The notes beneath the pieces were generated by a model. That model was not told where the DNA came from and did no database searches. It saw only the letters and a program-made list of their open reading frames with translations. A stretch of DNA of 64,000 nt from Stutzerimonas stutzeri (GTDB lineage Bacteria; Pseudomonadota; Gammaproteobacteria; Pseudomonadales; Pseudomonadaceae). Position numbers and translations under genes: made by a program. Shown one piece after another: positions 1 to 9,468 of this stretch. Within the stretch, counting starts at the first letter, position 1. Each line of letters begins with the position of its first letter. The stretch covers positions 124,001 through 188,000 of the forward strand of contig NZ_POUL01000001.1 of the NCBI RefSeq assembly GCF_002890895.1. The letters are read 5' to 3'.

Positions 1-392
1 TTGCCTTGGCTCTTCTGCACCAATGGCAGGAAGGCCTTGCAGCCCTTGACCACACCCATGAGATTGATCGCGATCTGCCAGTCCCAGTCCTCCAGTGACA
101 GCTCGTCGAAGAAACCACCCGAGGCAACACCCGCGTTGTTGACCACCACATCGATACCGCCAAGCTTGCTTTCGCATGCCTGCGCCAGGGCTGTCAGCTG
201 GCTGTAGTCGCGCACGTCACAGCGTTGAGTAAAACCGTCGCCGCCTGCATCACGGACCATTTTCAGGGTTTCGGCCAGGCCGGCCTCGTTGACATCCGAC
301 AATGCCAGCTGCCAACCCTCGCGCGCCCAGCGCAACGCTATCTCGCGACCCAGGCCGGATCCGGCCCCCGTGACCATCATGCGATTTTGCAT
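1..392 (-). CDS. SDR-family oxidoreductase (3' end outside window)
   Basis: Partial gene: the N-terminal ~130 residues are read leftward from the ATG at 390-392 and the C-terminus lies beyond base 1. The classical short-chain dehydrogenase cofactor motif VTGAGSGLG lies near residues 8-16, followed by an acidic residue (LSDVNEAG) after the second strand. NNAGVASGG is the conserved NNAG motif near residue 90. The YxxxK active site is not in the window, so catalytic competence cannot be judged. The substrate cannot be predicted from this half. The gene is separated from actP by about 180 bases that include the actP terminator, so it looks like an independent unit. Confidence 0.85.
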   Translation of the reverse strand, partial: MQNRMMVTGAGSGLGREIALRWAREGWQLALSDVNEAGLAETLKMVRDAGGDGFTQRCDVRDYSQLTALAQACESKLGGIDVVVNNAGVASGGFFDELSLEDWDWQIAINLMGVVKGCKAFLPLVQKSQG

Positions 393-526
393 CGGTTGTA
401 ACCTTTTGTTCGTTGGGTTGCCACGAGTCTAGCGAAAGCTGCAGCAGGCTCCGGCCTCTATCGAAATGCTGAATGACTGGCATGCTCCGCTCCCGATCGG
501 CCCCGCAGAGATGGCTGGTCCCAGAA

Positions 527-557
527 CAAAAAAGGCAGCCCGAAGGCTGCCTTTTCG
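527..557 (-). terminator. Rho-independent terminator of the yjcH-actP operon
   Basis: On the minus strand a GGCAGCC stem (545-551), TTCG loop and GGCTGCC stem (534-540) are followed by a T run (complement of 528-533). It lies 17 bases past the actP stop codon. The stem is flanked by A and T runs, so it may also work in the other direction. Confidence 0.85.
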
Positions 558-573
558 ATCACAAAACCCAGGA

Positions 574-2229
574 TCAGTGGGCGACCGCACCAGTCGAACC
601 CAGACCGGTCTGCGAGCGGATGAACTGCGGGAAGAAGCGCGCGCGCTCTTCGGCAGCCGTCTTGGACTTGTCGGTGACCGAGAAGAACCACAGGCCGGCA
701 AAGGACGCGATCATGGCGAACAGGGCCGGATACTTGTACGGGAATATGGCCTGTTCGAAATGCAGCACGTCGACCCAGACCGTCGGGCTCAGGATGGTCA
801 GCAGCAACGCCGTACCCAGGCCCATCGCACCACCGATCAGAGCACCGCGAGTGGTCAGGTCCTTCCAGTACATCGAAAGGAACAGGATTGGGAAGTTACA
901 GCTGGCGGCAACCGAGAACGCCAGTCCCACCATGAAGGCGATGTTCTGATTCTCGAAAGCGACGCCAAGCAGGATGGCCAGTACGCCCAATGCCAGCGTG
1001 GTGCGCTTGGTCACCTTCATCTCGTCCTCTTCCTTGGCTTTGCCCTTCATGATCACGCAGGCATAGAGGTCATGAGCGACCGCGGAAGCACCGGCCAGCG
1101 CCAGGCCCGAGACCACCGCAAGGATGGTGGCGAAGGCCACCGCAGAGATGAAGCCCAGGAACAGGTTGCCGCCGACCGCCGATGCCAGGTGAATGGCGAC
1201 CATATTGGTGCCGCCAACGATGGCGCCCGTGGCATCTTTGAAGCTTGGGTTGGTGCTGACCAGCAGGATCGCGCCGAAACCGATGATGAAGGTCAGGATA
1301 TAGAAATAGCCAATGAAGCCTGTCGCGTAGAACACGCTCTTACGCGCTTCCTTGGCATCGGCGACGGTGAAGAAGCGCATCAGGATATGCGGCAGGCCGG
1401 CAGTACCAAACATCAATGCGAGGCCCAGCGAGATAGCCGAGATCGGGTCGGAAACCAGGCCGCCCGGGCTCATGATCGCCTGATGACTCGGGTGCAGCGC
1501 TACAGCCTCGGAAAACAGACGGCTGAAATCGAAGCCGACGTTATACATGACCATGACGGCCATGAAGGTTGCGCCGGACAGCAGGAGCACAGCCTTGATG
1601 ATCTGCACCCAGGTGGTTGCCAGCATGCCGCCAAACATCACGTACATGACCATCAGCACACCGACCATGACCACTGCAACCAGATAGTCGAGGCCGAACA
1701 GCAGTTGAATCAGCTTGCCCGCACCGACCATTTGCGCGATCAGATAGAAGGCCACCACGATCAGCGAACCGCAGGCAGAAAGGATACGGATCTGTGTCTG
1801 TCCCAGGCGGTAGGAGGCTACGTCGGAGAAGGTGAATTTGCCCAGGTTGCGCAAGCGCTCTGCCATCAGGAACAGAATGATCGGCCAGCCCACCAAAAAG
1901 CCGATCGAATAGATCAGGCCGTCGTAGCCGCTGGTGAAAACCAGCGCGGAAATACCGAGAAATGACGCCGCCGACATGAAGTCGCCAGCAATTGCCAATC
2001 CGTTCTGGAAACCAGTGATACTGCCACCGGCCGTGTAGTAATCAGAAGTGGAGGTATTGCGTTTGGCCGCCCATTTGGTGATTCCCATCGTGAACACGAT
2101 GAACACGATGAACATGGAAATGGCGGTCCAGTTGGTGGCCTGTTTCTGCACATCGCCGGTCAGGGCGTCAGCAAACAGCGCCGGAGCAACTGCCATCAGA
2201 GCAGCTGCGGTCAGCAGACGAGCGAGCAT
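574..2229 (-). CDS. actP: Cation/acetate symporter ActP
   Basis: 551-residue sodium:solute symporter (SSF) family protein, matching the ~549 residues of E. coli ActP. It starts with a cleavable-signal-like stretch ([20 protein letters not shown]) and then about 13 hydrophobic segments. SSF landmarks include the Gly-rich [20 protein letters not shown] region near residue 65 and the [20 protein letters not shown] helix. It should import acetate and other short monocarboxylates with a cation at the inner membrane. The ATG overlaps the stop codon of the upstream DUF485 gene by one base (TAATG), the usual yjcH-actP coupling. No acs gene is in the window. Confidence 0.95.
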   Translation of the reverse strand: MLARLLTAAALMAVAPALFADALTGDVQKQATNWTAISMFIVFIVFTMGITKWAAKRNTSTSDYYTAGGSITGFQNGLAIAGDFMSAASFLGISALVFTSGYDGLIYSIGFLVGWPIILFLMAERLRNLGKFTFSDVASYRLGQTQIRILSACGSLIVVAFYLIAQMVGAGKLIQLLFGLDYLVAVVMVGVLMVMYVMFGGMLATTWVQIIKAVLLLSGATFMAVMVMYNVGFDFSRLFSEAVALHPSHQAIMSPGGLVSDPISAISLGLALMFGTAGLPHILMRFFTVADAKEARKSVFYATGFIGYFYILTFIIGFGAILLVSTNPSFKDATGAIVGGTNMVAIHLASAVGGNLFLGFISAVAFATILAVVSGLALAGASAVAHDLYACVIMKGKAKEEDEMKVTKRTTLALGVLAILLGVAFENQNIAFMVGLAFSVAASCNFPILFLSMYWKDLTTRGALIGGAMGLGTALLLTILSPTVWVDVLHFEQAIFPYKYPALFAMIASFAGLWFFSVTDKSKTAAEERARFFPQFIRSQTGLGSTGAVAH

Positions 2230-2543
2230 TATTTCTGAGCCTCGTTGAGAATGTCCTGGGTAATGCGATCGAACTCGCCGTTAGCGCGCTGCACGTAGAC
2301 GCCGGTCAGCACGAACGACAGGAAGATCAAGCCCAGACCCGCCGGGATCCCCCAAGTGGTGACGGAGCCTGCACTTAGAGGGGTTCCCAACACCGCAGGG
2401 TCAAAGGCGATGACCAGAATGAAAGCGAAGTAAGCGGTGAGCATGATGGTCGCCAGCATCCAGGCGAAACGACCACGCTTGGCAACCAGGTCCTGAAATC
2501 GTGGGTCAGCATTGATCTGCTGAATTACGGTCTCGTTGTTCAT
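2229..2543 (-). CDS. yjcH: DUF485 inner-membrane protein, ActP partner (YjcH-like)
   Basis: 104 residues, the same length as E. coli YjcH. Two transmembrane helices lie at about residues 24-46 ([20 protein letters not shown]) and 62-84, with charged ends, as is typical of DUF485. The start at 2541-2543 is chosen because GGAGAC lies about 9 bases upstream; an upstream in-frame start would add 11 residues (MCGQRTVWRPP) without a site. The gene is first in a two-gene operon with actP and is translationally coupled to it. The role of DUF485 proteins is not firmly established; by context it supports acetate transport. Confidence 0.9.
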   Translation of the reverse strand: MNNETVIQQINADPRFQDLVAKRGRFAWMLATIMLTAYFAFILVIAFDPAVLGTPLSAGSVTTWGIPAGLGLIFLSFVLTGVYVQRANGEFDRITQDILNEAQK

Positions 2544-2646
2544 TGGGGGTCTCCACACGGTCCTCTGCCCACACATGAAGGCAGGGCGGCTACTTTAGGG
2601 CCGGCCCGTTTGAAAACCACTCGACCATAGTCTTGTTTTTATTTGG

Positions 2647-2662
2647 TGGAAGGCCCGTGCCA
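2647..2662 (-). promoter_or_regulatory. Imperfect sigma-54-like element upstream of yjcH-actP
   Basis: The minus strand reads TGGCACGGGCCTTCCA about 105 bases before the yjcH start. It matches the -24 half (TGGCACG) perfectly, but the -12 half has TTCC where TTGC is expected, changing one of the two most conserved bases. It could be a weak or lost RpoN promoter. Low confidence. Confidence 0.25.
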
Positions 2663-2814
2663 GACGCATTGATGACGACTTTCACCTAACGCAGCGGGCA
2701 CCGATAGCGATGGGCTATGTCACTCATCAAGCGTGACCATTTCCAACGTTCTGGCGGCATCTGCACACTCCATTGCAACCGAGAACAGTTCTCGATCTCT
2801 TTGGAGAGATAACC

Positions 2815-3039
2815 ATGATCAAGACCGTTACCTTTACCCTGATGCATTTCTGCATCGCATTCTCGGTGACCTATGCCTTGACCGGCAGCGCTGCAGCGGG
2901 CGGGCTGGTTGCGGCGATCGAGCCCCTGTGCAACTCAGTAGGTTTCTATTTTCACGAGAAAATTTGGCAGCGCCTGGACAAGCGTCAGCTTTCGGAGGAG
3001 AACATCCCCGCTCACGCCTGGTTGCATCACCAGGCGTAA
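2815..3039 (+). CDS. DUF2061 small membrane protein
   Basis: 74 residues starting at the ATG 9 bases after a strong TTGGAGAG ribosome-binding site. The start MIKTVTFTLMHFCIAFSVTY, an Ala/Gly-rich second helix (SAAAGGLVAAIEPLCNSVGF) and the YFHEKIW motif after it are the signature of DUF2061 proteins. It is predicted to have two transmembrane helices in the inner membrane. Function in the family is unknown. It is divergent from yjcH-actP, with about 270 bases between the two start codons. Confidence 0.85.
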   Translation: MIKTVTFTLMHFCIAFSVTYALTGSAAAGGLVAAIEPLCNSVGFYFHEKIWQRLDKRQLSEENIPAHAWLHHQA

Positions 3040-3441
3040 GCGACTCGACCGCAGTCCCGGAAGCGCTTACGCCGTCAAGAATTAATGGGCAGCTTCTTTA
3101 AAACGCTCTGTACAGCGCCTGCGCCTGCCCTGACTGATCGGTCACATTTCCCAGCCAATCAATCCGCGACCGGCTTTTCGCTATCACCGGGCCTAAGCTA
3201 CGCAACCTGACGGCTTAATTGTGGTCCATGCTTAGCGAAACGACAGGGGGCAGGCGATTCCAGGCATGATCTGGGTATGAAGATGTGTGGTCGTTGCGAT
3301 CGAATCAACCGCTGCCGAGACGCCACCCGTTGTACCAACCGACGCCATTTCGCCGGAAGGATTCCGGCCCCGCCGCCGACACGCGAACACTAAAGATTAA
3401 ATCTGCCAACCCCCCACCGTAGTCACCGGAGATCACCTCAT
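3040..3441 (+). other. Intergenic stretch, mostly empty
   Basis: About 400 bases between the DUF2061 gene and the secreted hydrolase. Apart from a tiny cysteine-rich reading frame at 3277-3393, listed separately, I see no RNA gene, clear terminator or repeat. Confidence 0.5.
3277..3393 (+). CDS. Possible tiny Cys/Arg-rich protein (38 aa)
   Basis: An uninterrupted 38-codon frame starts ATG-AAG-ATG and encodes MKMCGRCDRINRCRDATRCT followed by NRRHFAGRI and a Pro-rich tail. It has four cysteines, including CxxC, and about nine arginines, so a small metal- or nucleic-acid-binding peptide is conceivable. Against it: only a weak GGG precedes the start, and frames of this length arise by chance in high-GC DNA. 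It ends 48 bases before the hydrolase gene. No function is assigned. Confidence 0.25.
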   Translation: MKMCGRCDRINRCRDATRCTNRRHFAGRIPAPPPTREH

Positions 3442-4734
3442 ATGCGATTGCTGCTGTGCCTGAGCGCACTGCTTGCACTGGTCGTTACGCCTGCCCACGC
3501 GGCAGACATCAGCGTCGAGCAGTATGGCTACCCCCTGAGCAACCCGTTCGAGGCGACGATAGCGACGACACCGGCGCCTTTTCGTGCCGAGCTGCCTGAG
3601 GATGACGAGATCGATCAGGCCGACTTCAGCCTGCGGTTACGCCCCGAACGGGAGTTCACCCTGCCCGACAATTTCTGGGCGGTTAAACGGCTGACCTACC
3701 GCTTGGCAAAACAACCCGGACCAGCACCGCTGATGTTCATCATCTCAGGCACTGGTGCCAGCTACTCGGCTGGCAAGACCGAGTCGCTCAAGCGACTGTT
3801 CTATGGGGCTGGCTATCATGTGGTGCAATTGTCCTCCCCCACCAGTTTCGACTTTATCGCCGCTGCCTCACGCTACGCCACGCCAGGCTACAGTCCAGGC
3901 GATGCCAAGGACCTCTACCGCGTGATGCAGGCCGTTCGCGCACAGCAACATGAACTGCCAGTCACTGAGTTCAACCTGGTCGGTTATAGCCTCGGCGCGC
4001 TTAATGCTGCGTTCGTCAGCAAGCTTGACGAGACGCGACAAAGTTTCAACTTCAAGCGCGTGTTGATGATCAACCCGCCGGTGAACCTCTACACCTCGAT
4101 CAGTAACCTCGACAAGTTGGTGCAGACGCAGGTCGATGCCATCGACAGCACCACAACCTTCTATGAAGTCATCCTGGAAAAGCTCACGCGTTACTACCGG
4201 CAGCAAGGCACGATCAACCTGGACGAGGCGATGCTGTTCGACTTCCAGCAGTCCGCGCTGCGGCTGACCGATGAACAGATGGCCATGCTGATCGGCTCGG
4301 TATTCCGCTTCTCGGCAGCTGATATTGCATTCACCTCGGATCTGATCAACCGCCGCGGCCTGATCGTGCCGCCGAAATACCCAATCGATGAAGGCACCAG
4401 CCTCGAGCCGTTCTTTCGCCGCGCGCTGCTCTGTGACTTCGATTGCTATATCACCGAGCAGCTGATCCCCATGTGGCGCGCGCAGCAGGACGGCGGCAGC
4501 ATGGCGCAGCTGGTACAACAGGTGAGCCTGTACGCGCTTGAGGATTACATGCGCAACAGCCCGAAGATCGGTGTAATGCATAACGCCGACGACATCATTC
4601 TCGGCGCTGGAGACCTGGGGTTTCTTCGCCGCACCTTCGGCGAGCGCATGACGCTTTACCCTCGCGGTGGCCACTGCGGCAACCTCACTTACCGGGTCAA
4701 TGCCCACGATATGTTGGAGTTTTTCCGTGGCTAA
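3442..4734 (+). CDS. Secreted alpha/beta-hydrolase fold protein, coupled to mlaA
   Basis: 430 residues with a signal peptide (MRLLLCLSALLALVVTPAHA, cleavage after AHA). A nucleophile elbow GYSLG lies in LVGYSLGALNAAF near residue 180; HNADD near residue 381 and GGHCGN near residue 412 fit the acid and His of the triad. MFIISGTGASYSAGK near residue 100 fits the oxyanion region. It is therefore predicted to be a periplasmic esterase or lipase-like hydrolase. Its stop overlaps the GTG start of mlaA by 8 bases, so the two are almost certainly co-translated. That context suggests an envelope-lipid or lysophospholipid substrate, which is inference. Confidence 0.8.
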   Translation: MRLLLCLSALLALVVTPAHAADISVEQYGYPLSNPFEATIATTPAPFRAELPEDDEIDQADFSLRLRPEREFTLPDNFWAVKRLTYRLAKQPGPAPLMFIISGTGASYSAGKTESLKRLFYGAGYHVVQLSSPTSFDFIAAASRYATPGYSPGDAKDLYRVMQAVRAQQHELPVTEFNLVGYSLGALNAAFVSKLDETRQSFNFKRVLMINPPVNLYTSISNLDKLVQTQVDAIDSTTTFYEVILEKLTRYYRQQGTINLDEAMLFDFQQSALRLTDEQMAMLIGSVFRFSAADIAFTSDLINRRGLIVPPKYPIDEGTSLEPFFRRALLCDFDCYITEQLIPMWRAQQDGGSMAQLVQQVSLYALEDYMRNSPKIGVMHNADDIILGAGDLGFLRRTFGERMTLYPRGGHCGNLTYRVNAHDMLEFFRG

Positions 4735-5497
4735 ACGCTCTCTGCTTGCTGTCATGCTGCTGATCAGTAGCGTGGCCCATGCCCAGACGGGAACTATCGA
4801 TGAAGATGGATTCACCCATCCGTTGCGTGACCTTGAGTTCAACCCTGGCCTCGACCAACGCGAATTCGAGCGCGCCACCTTCGACGCGCTGAACATCTAT
4901 GACCCCTGGGAATCGCTGAACCGGCGCATGTATTACTTCAACTACCGCCTGGATCAGTTCGTGATGCTGCCTGCGGTTCGCGGCTACCGTTACGTTACGC
5001 CCAAGATCGTGCGGACCGGCGTCAGCAACTTCTTCGATAACCTCGGGGAAATCCCGACGCTCTTCAACAGCATCGCTCAGCTCAAGGGCGAACGCGCCAT
5101 GACCACCACGGCGCGCCTGCTGTTCAACACGATCCTTGGCGTCGGAGGCGTCTGGGACCCTGCTACGCGCATGGGCTTGCCCCGTTACAACGAGGATTTT
5201 GGCCAGACCCTTGGCTTCTATGGCGTTCCCCACGGCCCGTACCTGATCCTGCCCGCACTCGGCCCGTCCAACCTGCGGGACACCGCAGGCCAGGCAGTGG
5301 ATTTTGGCGTCGAACGGCAGGTCGACTACTTCAGCTATGCCGAAGCCAGCGGCGGTGAGTTCAGCTTAACGGCGCTTCGGTTGATCGACATCCGCTACAC
5401 GACGCCGCTGCGTTACGGACAGCTCAACTCGCCGTTCGAATACGAGAAGGTCCGCTACGTTTATACGCGCGCGCGGGAGCTGCAGATCGAAGAATGA
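4727..5497 (+). CDS. mlaA: MlaA/VacJ phospholipid-retention outer membrane protein
   Basis: 256 residues from a GTG start preceded by GGAG (4716-4719); the start lies inside the hydrolase stop region. Family hallmarks: YDPWESLNRRMYYFNYRLD near residue 57, NFFDNLGEIPTLFNS, GVWDPATRMGL, NEDFGQTLGFYGVPHGPYL and LGPSNLRDT. MlaA sits in the outer membrane and removes surface-exposed phospholipids, handing them to MlaC. The N-terminus (VAKRSLLAVMLLISSVAHAQ) looks like a signal peptidase I substrate. No lipobox cysteine is visible, unlike E. coli MlaA, which is a lipoprotein. The mlaFEDCB genes are not here. Confidence 0.93.
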   Translation: MAKRSLLAVMLLISSVAHAQTGTIDEDGFTHPLRDLEFNPGLDQREFERATFDALNIYDPWESLNRRMYYFNYRLDQFVMLPAVRGYRYVTPKIVRTGVSNFFDNLGEIPTLFNSIAQLKGERAMTTTARLLFNTILGVGGVWDPATRMGLPRYNEDFGQTLGFYGVPHGPYLILPALGPSNLRDTAGQAVDFGVERQVDYFSYAEASGGEFSLTALRLIDIRYTTPLRYGQLNSPFEYEKVRYVYTRARELQIEE

Positions 5498-5588
5498 TCG
5501 ATCTGACCGATACGAAGGGTTCAAATTTCGCATGAACGCATCGAGTTGCTGGTCGTAGTCTTAGCTCATCTGTTCTAGGAGCGAAGCT

Positions 5589-6434
5589 ATGACCACGCGT
5601 GAAATCCTTTCCATCAGCACCGGCCGTGCCACCTCCGATGGTGCAGGCGTCAGCCTGACACGGCTGTTTGGCGGCGCCGCACCGGAGCGATTCGATCCCT
5701 TCCTGATGCTTGACGAGTTCGGCTCGGACAACCCGGACGAATACATCGCCGGCTTTCCAGCGCACCCACACCGCGGCTTCGAGACCATCACTTATATGCT
5801 CGAAGGCCGCATGCGTCACGAAGATCACCTCGGCAATGTCGGTCTGCTGGAAAGCGGCGGGGTGCAATGGATGACCGCCGCACGCGGCGTCATCCACAGT
5901 GAGATGCCTCAGCAGGAACACGGGGCGATGCGCGGCTTTCAGCTATGGCTTAACCTGCCGGCGAAGAACAAGCTGGACGAACCAAGCTACCGTGATTTCT
6001 CACCTGCCGAAATCCCGCGGATGACGCTGCCGAACGGTATCGAAGCAGTCGTAATCGCCGGCCAGCTCTGCGCCGAAGGCGTCAGCCAAGCCGGTGCTGT
6101 GCAACGCCCTAATACAGAGCCACAGCTGTTCGATCTTCACCTTCCCGCCGGCACAGGGCTAAGCCCACAGCTGTCCGACGGGCTGCGAGTGATCCTCTAT
6201 GTGTTCGATGGCGAGTTGTTGGTAGGCGGGCAACGCCTCTCGAAAAACCAGCTCGCCCGACTTTCCGATCAGGGCGAGTTGGCGCTTTCAACCAGCAGCG
6301 GCGCCCGCGTTCTGCTTCTTGCAGGCCGTCCAATCGGCGAGCCGATTGTGCAGTACGGCCCGTTCGTAATGAATCGCCGCGAAGAGATCGAGCAGGCGCT
6401 GCGCGACTTCCGCGACGGCGTCTTTACAGACTGA
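5589..6434 (+). CDS. Pirin-family cupin protein
   Basis: 281 residues with two cupin domains. The metal ligands known from human pirin are conserved: His59 and His61 in FPAHPHRGFET, His103 and Glu105 in GVIHSEMPQ. Bacterial pirins include quercetin 2,3-dioxygenases and regulatory proteins, so the substrate is open. TAGGAG at 5576-5581 is followed by the ATG at suitable spacing. It converges with the lipid A acyltransferase gene, and the two overlap by 11 bases at their 3' ends. Confidence 0.9.
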   Translation: MTTREILSISTGRATSDGAGVSLTRLFGGAAPERFDPFLMLDEFGSDNPDEYIAGFPAHPHRGFETITYMLEGRMRHEDHLGNVGLLESGGVQWMTAARGVIHSEMPQQEHGAMRGFQLWLNLPAKNKLDEPSYRDFSPAEIPRMTLPNGIEAVVIAGQLCAEGVSQAGAVQRPNTEPQLFDLHLPAGTGLSPQLSDGLRVILYVFDGELLVGGQRLSKNQLARLSDQGELALSTSSGARVLLLAGRPIGEPIVQYGPFVMNRREEIEQALRDFRDGVFTD

Positions 6435-7374
6435 CCGGTTTCTTCGGGCGCTTGCGGTAAAGACTCGGATCCCCCGCCGGTCGTGTCTTGAAGCGCCGGT
6501 GGGCCCACAGATACTGTTCAGGATGCTGCCTGACCGAGTCTTCAATCCACTCGTTGATGCGGCGGCAATCAGCCTCCTCGCTTTCACCGGGAAAATCTTC
6601 CAACGGCGGATGCACCACCAGGCTGTAGCCCTTTCCGTGGGGCAGGCGCTCCAGCGTATAGGGGATCACCTTTGCCCGTCCCAGGCGGGCAAACTTGGTC
6701 GTAGCGGTCACGGTTGCGGCCTGAATTCCAAACCAGGGTACGAAGATGCTCTGCTTACGGCCGTAATCCTGGTCGGGTGCATACCAGATCGCCCGGCCCG
6801 CGCGCAGGACCTTGAGCATGGCACGCACATCTTCACGCTCGATCGCTGTCGCGTCCTGGTTGTGCCGCTCCCGGCCACGCCGCTGCACATAATCGAACAC
6901 CGGATTCTTGTGCTCGCGGTACATACCATCAATGGTGTGCCACTGGCCGAGGAGCGCTCCACCGATTTCCAGCGTGGTGAAGTGCAAGGTCATCAGGATC
7001 ACGCCCTGCCCTTGCGCCTGTGCTTGTTGCAAATGTTCGAGCCCCTGGATTTGGGCCAGCTGCTGCAAACGCGACTTGGGCCACCACCAGCTCATGGCCA
7101 TCTCAAAGAAGGCAATGCCGGTCGAGGCAAAGTTCTCGCGCAGCAGCCGCTCACGCTCCGTTTCGCACAGTTCTGGAAAGCACAGCTGCAAGTTGCGCCG
7201 TGCGATCTGCCGTCTCGAGCGCGCAACGCGGTACATCAACGCGCCAAGGCCGCGCCCCAGCAGCAGCAGTACCCGATAGGGTAACTGCACCACCAGCCAC
7301 AGCAGACCGAAGCCAAGCCACAGCAACCAGAAACGTGGGTGAAGAAATGATGAACGGAAACGAGGACGATCCAT
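6424..7374 (-). CDS. lpxL: Lipid A late acyltransferase (HtrB/LpxL family)
   Basis: 316 residues from MDRPRFRSSFLHPRF. An N-terminal membrane anchor (residues ~10-40, FWLLWLGFGLLWLVVQLPYR) precedes the lysophospholipid acyltransferase domain. The catalytic HX4E motif is HFTTLE in ILMTLHFTTLEIGG near residue 130, and WYAPDQDYG is the second conserved block. It should add a secondary laurate-type chain to Kdo2-lipid IVA or its Pseudomonas equivalent at the inner membrane. In P. aeruginosa the homologue beside minC (PA3242) is one of two HtrB paralogues. In-frame starts further upstream would add up to 47 low-quality residues and were rejected. It is divergent from minC. Confidence 0.92.
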   Translation of the reverse strand: MDRPRFRSSFLHPRFWLLWLGFGLLWLVVQLPYRVLLLLGRGLGALMYRVARSRRQIARRNLQLCFPELCETERERLLRENFASTGIAFFEMAMSWWWPKSRLQQLAQIQGLEHLQQAQAQGQGVILMTLHFTTLEIGGALLGQWHTIDGMYREHKNPVFDYVQRRGRERHNQDATAIEREDVRAMLKVLRAGRAIWYAPDQDYGRKQSIFVPWFGIQAATVTATTKFARLGRAKVIPYTLERLPHGKGYSLVVHPPLEDFPGESEEADCRRINEWIEDSVRQHPEQYLWAHRRFKTRPAGDPSLYRKRPKKPVSL

Positions 7375-7534
7375 TGGCAAGCCCGAACCAATAAAAGCGC
7401 GCATTCTAGCGATAAATCGCCCGCCAATGCCGTGGCGTCGCGATACACGGCATCCGTCCGACAGCGCTGGCGAGACTTGCAGGCGACAGTTTGCCCCGCT
7501 ATAAGTCCTCGCCATTTACCGCAGCAGGCAGACC

Positions 7535-8266
7535 ATGAGCCAAGCCGATCTAACCGACCAAGCCCCCGTGTTCCAGCTCAAGGGCAGCATGCTCGCCATC
7601 ACCGTGCTGGAGCTGGCACAGAACGACCTGCAGCGTCTGGATCAACAGCTCGCCATCAAGGTCGAACAAGCCCCGGATTTTTTCAACAACACGCCGCTGG
7701 TGTTGGCCTTGGACAAACTCCCGGCCGATTGCAATCTCGACCTGCCCGCGCTCATCGCGCTCTGCCGCAGGCACGGCCTACGCACCCTTGCGTTGCGTGC
7801 AGGCGACCCGCAGATCGTCGAAGCCGCCGGCCGCCTGGATCTGCCCGTACTGCCGCCGTCGAACGCTCGTGAACGCAAGCTCGACATCGCCAGCAAAGCC
7901 CCCACCGAGCCCGCCAAACCGGCAGAGCCCGACTACCGACCGACACGGGTGATCACCACCCCCATCCGCGGTGGCCAACAGGTCTATGCTCAGGGCGGCG
8001 ATCTCATCGTGCTTGCCGCGGTGAGTCCTGGCGCGGAACTTCTCGCCGACGGGAACATCCATGTGTACGGCCCGTTGCGCGGCCGTGCGCTGGCAGGCAT
8101 CAAGGGCGACGCCAACGCACGTATTTTCTGCCAGCAACTGGCCGCTGAAATGGTTTCGATTGCCGGGCATTACAAGGTCGCCGAAGACCTTAGACGCGAC
8201 CCTTTGTGGGCCGAAGCCGTGCAAATGAAGCTATCCGGCGACGTGTTGAACATCACCCGCCTTTAA
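7535..8266 (+). CDS. minC: Septum site-determining protein MinC
   Basis: 243 residues. The N-terminal FtsZ-antagonist domain (about 1-110) is joined by a Pro/Ala-rich linker ([16 protein letters not shown]) to the C-terminal beta-helix that dimerises and binds MinD. The latter carries [14 protein letters not shown] and [16 protein letters not shown], close to E. coli MinC. It inhibits Z-ring assembly at the poles when recruited by MinD. It is first of minC-minD-minE, with a 91-base gap to minD. Confidence 0.96.
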   Translation: MSQADLTDQAPVFQLKGSMLAITVLELAQNDLQRLDQQLAIKVEQAPDFFNNTPLVLALDKLPADCNLDLPALIALCRRHGLRTLALRAGDPQIVEAAGRLDLPVLPPSNARERKLDIASKAPTEPAKPAEPDYRPTRVITTPIRGGQQVYAQGGDLIVLAAVSPGAELLADGNIHVYGPLRGRALAGIKGDANARIFCQQLAAEMVSIAGHYKVAEDLRRDPLWAEAVQMKLSGDVLNITRL

Positions 8267-8357
8267 CGGATACTGCCGCGAATTTTCAAGCACCAAAACG
8301 GGCGCACTGTAAGCCGACTCGGCTACGGTCCCGACTTCATATTTAGGGTGAATCACC

Positions 8358-9173
8358 TTGGCCAAGATCCTCGTAGTCACTTCCGGCAAGGGTGGCGTCG
8401 GTAAAACCACCTCCAGCGCCGCCATCGGTACCGGCCTCGCCTTGCGCGGCCACAAAACCGTCATCGTCGACTTCGACGTCGGTCTGCGTAACCTGGACCT
8501 GATCATGGGCTGCGAGCGTCGCGTGGTGTATGACTTCGTCAATGTCATTCAGGGCGATGCCACCTTGACCCAGGCCCTGATTAAGGACAAGCGTCTCGAA
8601 AACCTCTACGTTCTGGCCGCTAGCCAGACCCGCGACAAGGATGCCCTGACGCTCGAAGGCGTCGGCAAGGTCATCGATGAGCTGGCCAAAACGTTTGAAT
8701 ACGTCATCTGCGACTCACCGGCGGGTATCGAGAAAGGCGCCCACCTGGCGATGTACTTCGCCGACGAAGCCATCGTCGTCACCAACCCGGAAGTCTCTTC
8801 GGTTCGCGACTCGGATCGCATGCTGGGCCTGTTGGCCAGCAAGTCCCGCCGTGCTGAAAACGGCGAAGAACCGATCAAGGAACACCTGTTGTTGACCCGC
8901 TACAACCCCGAGCGCGTAGTCAAAGGTGAAATGCTTGGTGTCGAGGACGTCGAGGAAATCCTTTCGATTCGTCTGCTCGGCGTCATTCCCGAATCCCAGG
9001 CCGTGTTGAAGGCTTCCAACCAGGGTGTGCCAGTGATTCTCGATGATCAAAGCGATGCCGGCCAGGCGTATAGCGACGCCGTGGATCGCCTGCTGGGCAA
9101 GGAAGTGAACCATCGCTTCCTCGACGTTAAAAAGCAGGGCTTCCTGCAACGCTTGTTTGGAGGCCGCGAATGA
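8358..9173 (+). CDS. minD: Septum site-determining ATPase MinD (TTG start)
   Basis: 271 residues with the deviant Walker A motif [10 protein letters not shown], the switch I-like [11 protein letters not shown] and a C-terminal amphipathic membrane-targeting helix ([14 protein letters not shown]). It is an ATP-dependent membrane-bound dimer that recruits MinC and is released by MinE. The start codon is TTG at 8358, preceded by AGGG at 8344-8347. It is the only start that gives the conserved [12 protein letters not shown] beginning, so weak initiation may set the MinD level. The last codons overlap minE by 4 bases. Confidence 0.97.
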   Translation: MAKILVVTSGKGGVGKTTSSAAIGTGLALRGHKTVIVDFDVGLRNLDLIMGCERRVVYDFVNVIQGDATLTQALIKDKRLENLYVLAASQTRDKDALTLEGVGKVIDELAKTFEYVICDSPAGIEKGAHLAMYFADEAIVVTNPEVSSVRDSDRMLGLLASKSRRAENGEEPIKEHLLLTRYNPERVVKGEMLGVEDVEEILSIRLLGVIPESQAVLKASNQGVPVILDDQSDAGQAYSDAVDRLLGKEVNHRFLDVKKQGFLQRLFGGRE

Positions 9174-9427
9174 ACCTTCTCGACTTCTTTCGTGAACGCA
9201 AGAAGAAGGAAACACCCGCCAATATCGCCAAGGAACGCCTGCAGATCATCGTCGCCCACGAGCGCGGCCAACGTACGCAACCGGACTACCTGCCGGCTTT
9301 GCAGAAGGAACTGGTCGAGGTGATCCGCAAGTACGTCAACATCGACAGCGATCAGGTTCAGGTCGCCTTGGAGGATCAGGGCAGCTGTTCGATCCTCGAG
9401 CTGAACATCACCCTGCCGGATCGTTGA
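9170..9427 (+). CDS. minE: Cell division topological specificity factor MinE
   Basis: 85 residues. Structure: N-terminal amphipathic membrane-binding stretch ([13 protein letters not shown]), contact helix for MinD (residues ~13-30, [17 protein letters not shown]), then the beta-rich dimerisation domain ending in [11 protein letters not shown]. It stimulates the MinD ATPase and drives pole-to-pole oscillation. The ATG overlaps the minD TGA (ATGA), giving translational coupling. Confidence 0.97.
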   Translation: MNLLDFFRERKKKETPANIAKERLQIIVAHERGQRTQPDYLPALQKELVEVIRKYVNIDSDQVQVALEDQGSCSILELNITLPDR

Positions 9428-9468
9428 TCGACCGGGTAGTCGCCAGCACCTTTGTGTAGCGGCAGATT

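Noticed and set aside
466..1965. 499-codon plus-strand frame over actP
   Set aside because: Low-complexity, His/Gln/Asp-rich translation antisense to a clear SSF transporter; a high-GC shadow frame.
3868..4896. 342-codon minus-strand frame over the hydrolase and mlaA
   Set aside because: Antisense to two well-recognised genes and without family features.
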